From Phyto melanocephala (taxonomy: Eukaryota; Arthropoda; Insecta; Diptera; Rhinophoridae): a stretch of 64,000 nucleotides of DNA. The notes below the pieces were generated by a model, which was not told the DNA's origin, ran no database searches, and was given only the letters and a program-made list of their open reading frames with translations. Below are positions 57,968-64,000 of this stretch, piece by piece. The stretch is from NCBI GenBank assembly GCA_941918925.1, contig OW799233.1, positions 175,305,235-175,369,234 of the forward strand. The letters run 5' to 3'. Numbering within the stretch: position 1 is the first letter of the stretch; the number at the start of each line of letters is the position of its first letter. The position numbers were made by a program, and so were the translations under genes.

Positions 57968-58680
57968 GTAGGGTATAATATTATAGAGTTTGACGAACTG
58001 TTACGTTATTGTTTGTTTTATTCACGCGAGAGTGTAAGAAGGTATTTACGATCCCATAAAGTATATACCGGGTCGATATATATATATAGAGTGTAAGAAG
58101 GTATTTACGATCCCATAAAGTATATACCGGGTCGATATATATTCGGAATCCTTTTAGATATAGAAGTCGATTTGGCTATGTCCGTCTGTCCGTTTAACTA
58201 TATGTCTCTCCGTGTGAGTGTTGAAATCAACTTTTTGAAGACCCCATACAATCCACAAACTCGTTTAGAGCATCAGTTTATCAGAAATACTATCCAAGAT
58301 TTTGCTATTGAAAATAAGCAATTTCGATTTATTAGCGGCTGAGATATGAGGCACTGTCTTTTTTTTTTATTAAAATCCCAACAACAAAATTCTTTAAAAA
58401 AGCAAGCGGGTAAATGATGGTAAAAAACGTGTGGGGCTTTGTTGTAGATTTCATATTTGTTTCTGCTTATTCATGTGCACAAAAGTATGTAATTTAAAGT
58501 TTTTCGTTTTTTTTATGCCTAAATGATGACATGCCATAAATTAATAACAACATAGATTAAACAAGTGTTGATCTATTTTATACACAACTTTTATGTATGT
58601 TTATTCTTGTAAATACGTATCTACACTTTTGAGAACGGTATATTAAGATTCGACACAGCCGAATATAGCGCTCCTTCATG
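57968..58680 (+). mobile_element. Diverged INE-1-like element with 59-bp duplication
   Basis: It runs from GTAGGGTATAATATTATAGA through a duplicated CCCATAAAGTATATACCGGG block (58029-58140, period 59 bp), CCGTCTGTCCGTTTAACTA, TTGAAATCAACTTTTTGAAG, to the end GATTCGACACAGCCGAATAT and CTCCTTCATG. It is closer in wording to Drosophila INE-1 at its start than the other copies. Confidence 0.7.
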
Positions 58681-58792
58681 TTTATAAATAACTTTCGAAA
58701 TAAGTATGCGTGCAGTTTTTAAAAAATTTTCCATACATATGTAAGTAAGTATGTACATGCATACTAATGTACACCAAAACAAATAAGACTAA

Positions 58793-59705
58793 CGGCCCCT
58801 TTCACAAAGTGCGATTATAATTTAACATGAACTTTAACCGTAAGTTAGGCAAAATTGAATTTCACAAAGTACGGTTAGCATATAACCGGCAGAGATTAAT
58901 CAAAAAGTCTCTGTTAAATTTAACCGAACAAAATCTTCCGGTTAAAGGCTTTTATTTAAATAAAAATTAACAAGTAAGAGCACTATATTCGGCTGTGCCG
59001 AATCTTTTATACCCACCACCAATTTGATGTTCTTTTATAAATTTATTATTTTGTTTTTCACAATAATCGCTATGCAATAATATCTTTATACTAAAATATG
59101 TATCACTTTCTTTTTATAACTTTGATATGCTAGTAAAATGTTTTAGTAAATTTAGTCTTTCAAAGTGGACGTTAAAGTAGGCGTGTCAATAAAGTTTCTG
59201 CTAATAAATACAACTTAGATATTTCTATATAGTCCTTTATTCTTCCAAAATCTTAATTAATAGAGAAATTATATGAAGTTGAGATAAATATAAAAATTTA
59301 CGTTACAAACGGAATGACAAAATGAATATACCCCCACTATTTTTTTGGTGGCGGTTATAATAAGAATATTATAATAAAATAACTTATAAAAATTTATACT
59401 TACCAAGGAACTGTATTACAACTATTTTAAGTAAAAAAATTTTTTTATATATATATTTGTCTATCATCAAAAAATTGCTAAGAATTTTTGTATAATATTT
59501 TTTAATCTTTTCTTCCATTCCACTATTTTTCGTAAATAATAAAAACCAGTATTACCATACTTTTTCTATAATGTTAGTGTTAACTAACCGAAAGATGGTG
59601 AAACGCAAAACACTAACCGTATGTTAAATAGTTTCGGTTAACGATATCGGCGGTTTGTTAATGTTCCTGTTAAATTAATATAATCACAGATTGTGAAAAG
59701 GGCCG
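58793..59705. mobile_element. TIR element with nested INE-1-like copy
   Basis: The ends CGGCCCCTTTCACAA (left) and CGGCCCTTTTCACAA (right, reverse-complemented) are inverted repeats. Both subterminal regions repeat a TTAACCG/CGGTTAA word many times. An INE-1-like copy (58970-59363) lies inside. Flanks are TAA and TTA, so a TWA duplication is possible but not exact. No coding. Confidence 0.6.
58970..59363 (-). mobile_element. INE-1-like element, CCCACCACC subtype (short)
   Basis: It is a shortened sister of 42395-44569: on the + strand CAAGTAAGAGCACTATATTC, a GGCTGTGCCGAAT hairpin, CCCACCACCAATTTGATG, and the end TTTTTTTGGTGGCGGTTATA. It keeps CACTTTCTTTTTATAAC at 59104-59120, the empty form of the mariner site at 42538. 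Confidence 0.75.
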
Positions 59706-59718
59706 TTAAGGACATTAA

Positions 59719-60805
59719 GGGCCATTATTATAACTTACCAATAACTACCGTTATTACAACTTCACTTTAACCTAAAAGTGACCGATAAGTTAAAGGGAAG
59801 ATTACTCTACCTTTAACTTTTAACGAGAGGTTTATAATTAAAAGTTACCATATTTTCTACCGTATAAGGGAATTGTTTACTATTTGCTTGTCGTTGCCAC
59901 TTTGTTTTTAAAGAACTAATTAATTTGTTCAGCATTTGCTTTGGTGCTGCCATATTTAAAAAAAATACAATTTATTTTACAGGCAGGTTGTAATAACGAA
60001 AAATACTTAATGGTCACTTTATTACTCACGTTAACAAAAGTTACCTTTTATTATACCCTTCACCTGTGGTGCACAAGGGTATATATAGCTTTGTCATTCC
60101 GTTTGTAATTTCTACAATTTTCATTTCCGACCCCATAAAGTATATATTTTCTGAAAGCTTATGAATAGAGGAGTCAATTAAGACCTGACCGTATGTCCGT
60201 CTATTCGTCTGTCCTTGTGTTGGTTGAAATCAACTTTTAGAAGCAACTATATGTTCCCCAGATCTGTGTATGGTATCAATCTCTTGGAAATATCCAGGAA
60301 TCAATTGCTATTGAAATTCAGCACAATCGCCCCATAACTTTCTGAGATATGAGCAAAAAACCACGACCACCTCGTTTTTTTCTCACAATTACAACAACAT
60401 ACATATATACTGGTTAAAGTAAACGTGACATCGAATCCCAGCTGAGCCAAAAAAAAATTTTTTTATTTTATTTTTTTATTTATATTTTTATTATTTTTTT
60501 TTAATTTTTTTAAAAATTTTTTTGAAAAAATTTTTTTAAAATTTTTTTTTGTAATTTTTGTTTGTTTTTAATATATTTTTTTTAAATTTTTTTAGAAACA
60601 TACATACGTAAACTCAATTTATAATTTTACAATGGGATGTTTTTTACATGTACATATGTACGTATTTTATATGAGATGAATGGTGATACAAACAATTGTT
60701 ATTGCATGACTACACGTTGTGAAGGGTATATAAGATTCGGCACGGCCGAATATAGCACTGTTACTTGTTAACATTAACTTTGTCGGCAAGTTGTAATAAT
60801 GGCCC
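59719..60805. mobile_element. TIR element with TAA target duplication and nested INE-1-like copy
   Basis: GGGCCATTATTATAACTTACC (left) matches GGGCCATTATTACAACTTGCC (right, reverse-complemented), and both flanks are TAA. The 3-bp duplication and GGGCC end point to PIF/Harbinger. Internal motifs (TAAC/GTTA words) are repetitive. An INE-1-like copy occupies 60051-60769. It lies only 14 bp from the previous TIR element. Confidence 0.7.
60051..60769 (+). mobile_element. INE-1-like element (CTGTGGTGCAC subtype), near full length
   Basis: It starts TATACCCTTCACCTGTGGTG, has CCGACCCCATAAAGTATATA, TTGAAATCAACTTTTAGAAG, the CCACGACCACCTCG block and CATCGAATCCCAGCTGAGCC, a T-rich centre, then GGCACGGCCGAATATAGC and TTACTTGTT. 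Confidence 0.8.
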
Positions 60806-60808
60806 TAA

Positions 60809-62251
60809 ATCTATTAAAAAGTAAAAACAAAAAATTATCGGAAATAATCGCATAATTATTTTTTTTATCGAAATTTATTTTTATTATTTATTTTATTGTC
60901 GAAGTTTATTAGTAAAACTTAACAAAAAAAAAATTCATACTATTTAAGGACTTGCCTTTTAACAAGTTGCAAATAAAAATCCATATGAAACATACAAGTG
61001 CATTTTAGCAAAAGGCAATCATACAATTATTTAGACATTAATAACTTTAGTAACTTGTATTAGCTTTTTTATTTTTTTTTAACTTTTTACTTGAACTAAT
61101 ATTCTGCCAAACTAAAAACTTGTTTTTGCACAGATATCGGAAGCTATTTTTAAAGAGACAAAAATGTTTTAAAACCAGATTTTTACTATAATTTCGTTGT
61201 TAATATACAATGTTTTTTTTTGATTTAAGTTTAAAATTTCGTAAGTTAAACCTTGTCATGCATTAATGGTTTATAAATAAATCATGTTTACGTAAATTAT
61301 CAAGAATATAACTTTAGATTAATGATTTGATGCCAGACCACTACTTTAGCTATAAATGTTTTAAATTACAAAAATGCACTTTAAAGAATCTATAAAAAAA
61401 GTATACAAGAAACAATAAGAAATTATTGTTTTCAATTTTAAGATTTCAATTTACTCTTTACAACACGAATATTGCACGTTCTTAGACATAATAATTTGCC
61501 ATAATGACCCTAATGTGTTTTTAATTAAATAAAGTTCGTTTAATTTTAAATTATAAATTTTTACATCAGCACCATACGGTGTGGTGTGTAGGATGTAGAG
61601 GCTTATTGAAAAAGCCATACAACTTATTGATCACTTTGAAAGATATGAAGCTGATTTACTGCAACAACTGAAAATTACAAGATATTACAAAATATAAATT
61701 ATTTTAATTTTCATTGTTTTTATATTGAAAACAACCTTCATTTTCTGCGGTTGACCTATTTGACCGTAATCTAATCTAAGACCTTTTTGCCAAATAATTT
61801 GTATAAACACGCCGCAGATAAATTAATTAGTATGTGATTCCTTCTAAATTCAGACTAGTTACATATTTGTCCTTTTTTCATATTTCAAACTATTGATTTT
61901 AACATTAGGTGTTATAGGACCCCAACTAGTTCATATGTATACATGGGCGTAACTAGACCATTCTTTGGAAAGCCCACCACCTCAAGGATTTAAAAAAAAT
62001 TAACTATTTACATTTAATATACATATGTACATATAAAATAACCGCAGTTTATGATTTGACCCCCGCCAGAAAAAAATTTTTAAACTTTTGCCACCCCTAA
62101 AAAAAATTTTAGCTGCGCCAATGTTTGTATAAAGTTTGATACTAATTTAAAAACTAGTTATTATTGGAGAGTGGTAAGTGTACTTACTTCACACATACTG
62201 AAAAAAATTAAGTATGCATTTTATACAGCAATTTATGCATTGAGTGTTGTG
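60809..62251. other. Non-coding DNA, nothing firm
   Basis: AT-rich. A GCCACCCCTAAAAAAAATTTT segment near 62090 resembles, in inverse, TTTTTATGGGGGTGGCA near 55317, so both are pieces of one dispersed repeat. No gene. Confidence 0.4.
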
Positions 62252-62266
62252 AAATTTTTCTTGTCT

Positions 62267-62340
62267 CAGCCGGGATTCGAACCACGGTCAGTTAGTTTTG
62301 AAGGTTCACGGTGTAATTACTACACGAACTCACTATTTTA
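62267..62340 (-). other. tRNA-like sequence (SINE head or tRNA pseudogene)
   Basis: On the - strand, a GTGTAGTAATTACACC hairpin resembling a D-arm is followed about 27 nt later by CGTGGTTCGAATCCCGGCTG, which contains GGTTCGAATCCC, a perfect pol III box B/T-arm. Acceptor-stem pairing and a clear anticodon stem are missing, so it is not a functional tRNA. The CCCGGCTGAGAC end resembles the CCCAGCTGAGCC block of the INE-1-like elements. Confidence 0.5.
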
Positions 62341-62522
62341 TTAAACTAAGTAGTAAAATATAATATACTCTAAAGAGTTTAAAATCAATAAGGGCTTACA
62401 ATTAATTTTTATCTTGGTTAAATCTAGTTTTTAATATGCCCCCTTTAACTCCCTCTATATTGGTATCAAATGAGAAAGCTTGATTAATAAGATATAATAA
62501 ACTATGTTAAAATTCAAAATAA

Positions 62523-63303
62523 AACAAGTAAGAGTGCTATATTCGGCCGTGCTGAATCATATATACCCTTCACAACGTGTAGTCATGCAATAACAGTAGT
62601 TTGTATCACCATTCATCTCATATGAAATACGTACATACATATGTATATAAAAAACATACATATATAAAAATATCCCATTGTAAAATTATAAATTTACGTA
62701 TGTATGTTGAAAAAAAAAATTATCAATATAAATAATAAATATAAAACAAAAAATAAATAAAAAAAATTAAAAAGAAATAGAAAAAAAAATTAAAAAAAAA
62801 TAATAATAAAAATATAAATAATATATAAAATAAAAAATAAAACAAAAATATAAAAAAATTAAAAAAAAAAATAAAAGAATTAAAAAAAAAAAATAAAAAA
62901 ATTAAAAAAATTTTTTTGGCTCAGCTGGGATTCGATGCCACGTTTTCTCTAACCAGTATACACGTTTGTATGCATGTATGTTGTTGTTGTAATGTTGTTT
63001 TTGTGAAAAAAAAATTGAGGTGGTCGTGGTTTTTTGCTCATATCTCAGTTGCTTATGTACCGATGTTTTTGATTTTTAAGACCGATCTACTCCCAAATAT
63101 TTCTGATATTTTAATACCTCACCCTGATCCAAGCGATATCGGGGGGCTTCAAAAAGTTGATTTCAACATACACACGGACAGACGGACAGACTGACAGAGC
63201 TTAATCTTAATATACTTTATGGGGTCGGAAATGAAAATTGTAGAAATTTCACACGGAATGACAAACCTATATATACCCTATTTCACTGTGTGAAGGGTAT
63301 AAT
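62523..63303 (-). mobile_element. INE-1-like element, full length
   Basis: On the - strand it has TATACCCTTCACACAGTGAA, CCGACCCCATAAAGTATAT, the CTGTCCGTCTGTCC run, the CCACGACCACCTC block, GTATACTGGTTAGAGAAAAC, GGCATCGAATCCCAGCTGAG, an AT-rich centre, and a GATTCAGCACGGCCGAAT hairpin followed by CTTACTTGTTTT. Confidence 0.8.
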
Positions 63304-63330
63304 AAATAAATATGTTGGTGAAGGATACAT

Positions 63331-63384
63331 GGTGAAGGGCGACTTCAGATTCGTTACGGCCAAATATAGCACTATTACTTGTTT
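63331..63384 (+). mobile_element. INE-1-like 3' end fragment
   Basis: ATGGTGAAGGGCGACTTCAG, then TTCGTTACGGCCAAATATAGC and ATTACTTGTTTT: an orphan 3' end in opposite orientation to, and 28 bp from, the previous copy. Confidence 0.6.
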
Positions 63385-64000
63385 TTATTAATTTTTCTAA
63401 TATATATCTTTTTTTATAAAAATAATTAATTGATTAAAAATCATAACATTTTACATGACTCCATGCTGTGTGTAGACCGTAATTTTTTGATCAGTTTGAA
63501 AAAGAAACTACATAAAAGCAAATTACGACATACTTGATAACTCATCTTTGGCGCTGGGGTGTTCTAAAGCTCTACAATTGAGGTGACACCCTGAAGTGTC
63601 ACTTGCATCTCACTTTTGTTCAAGTTAAATAACAAAATCCGCAAAGTTTATTAGTTGTAAAATATTGTATACATAGCTGCTTCACCAGACTACCCAATAG
63701 TAAAATCCCATAAAAAGACCACGAATTTTTGTTCCCTAAAAGATTCGCTCCTAAAGGAGAAAAACACCCCAAATCTGAGTGGGTTTCCCCTATGTTTTTT
63801 TTTAATTTTTTACTCATGAGAGTTTAAATATGTTACGGTCATGATAAGAATGAGTCATAATAATTTTATTTTTACTTTGACCACATGTAACTCGATGTAC
63901 AATTTTGAGTTGAATATTTTAATGAAATCAAATTTTTTTCCAAACATACTATTGCCGTTTGTGGTAAAATTTTGCTAATTTTTAATAGAATTTTTCTATT
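63385..64000. other. Non-coding DNA to the window edge
   Basis: No gene. A GGAGAAAAACACCCCAAATC segment and TTCGCTCCTAAAGG near 63745-63780 are slightly GC-richer but carry no recognisable frame. Confidence 0.4.

Noticed and set aside
62267..62340. A functional tRNA gene
   Set aside because: Perfect T-arm box but no acceptor-stem pairing, poor anticodon stem and no canonical box A.

Overview
The window looks like nuclear DNA of a higher fly (Diptera). It is very AT-rich, has GT-AG introns, and carries a seven-exon ebony gene. It also carries many DINE-1/INE-1-like (Helentron-derived) repeats, whose start (TATACCCTTCAC, then CCCATAAAGTATATA, then CTGTCCGTCTGTCC) and end (a TTCGGCxxGGCCGAA hairpin, then CTTACTTGTTTT) follow the Drosophila INE-1 plan. 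Size and repeat load suggest a calyptrate fly such as a blowfly, but the species cannot be named from the sequence.

Host genes are few. On the + strand, 3818-4018 is the last coding exon of an unidentified gene. On the - strand, 16030-12331 is ebony (beta-alanyl-amine synthase, an NRPS-like enzyme), reconstructed exon by exon to 886 residues with every splice phase consistent. The two genes converge. About 8 kb upstream of ebony (16.1-24.3 kb) is non-coding apart from dead mariner copies and short palindromes; it probably holds the 5' UTR intron and control DNA.

The rest is a layered transposon landscape. A complete 10.5-kb Ty3/Gypsy retrotransposon (Ulysses/Osvaldo-like, 2081-bp LTRs, - strand, open gag and pol, a GGGAAAA slip site at the end of gag, AAAT target duplication) sits inside a small non-autonomous hAT element with a near-perfect 8-bp target duplication. 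Other nests are Tc1 inside an INE-1-like tail, mariner inside INE-1-like elements (one with an empty-site copy in the same window), Helitron inside INE-1-like, INE-1-like inside Helitron, and INE-1-like inside several terminal-inverted-repeat elements. Six to seven Helitrons are seen, three of them of one family with about 120-bp internal tandem repeats and a CA/GT microsatellite.

The right part (44.6-64 kb) has no convincing host gene. It holds Helitrons, INE-1-like copies, Tc1 relics, small coding relics near 52.2-52.6 kb and two tRNA-like fragments. The most unusual observation is a short tRNA-like box A/box B module recurring inside the INE-1-like family. No new cellular system was found; the interest lies in transposon architecture.
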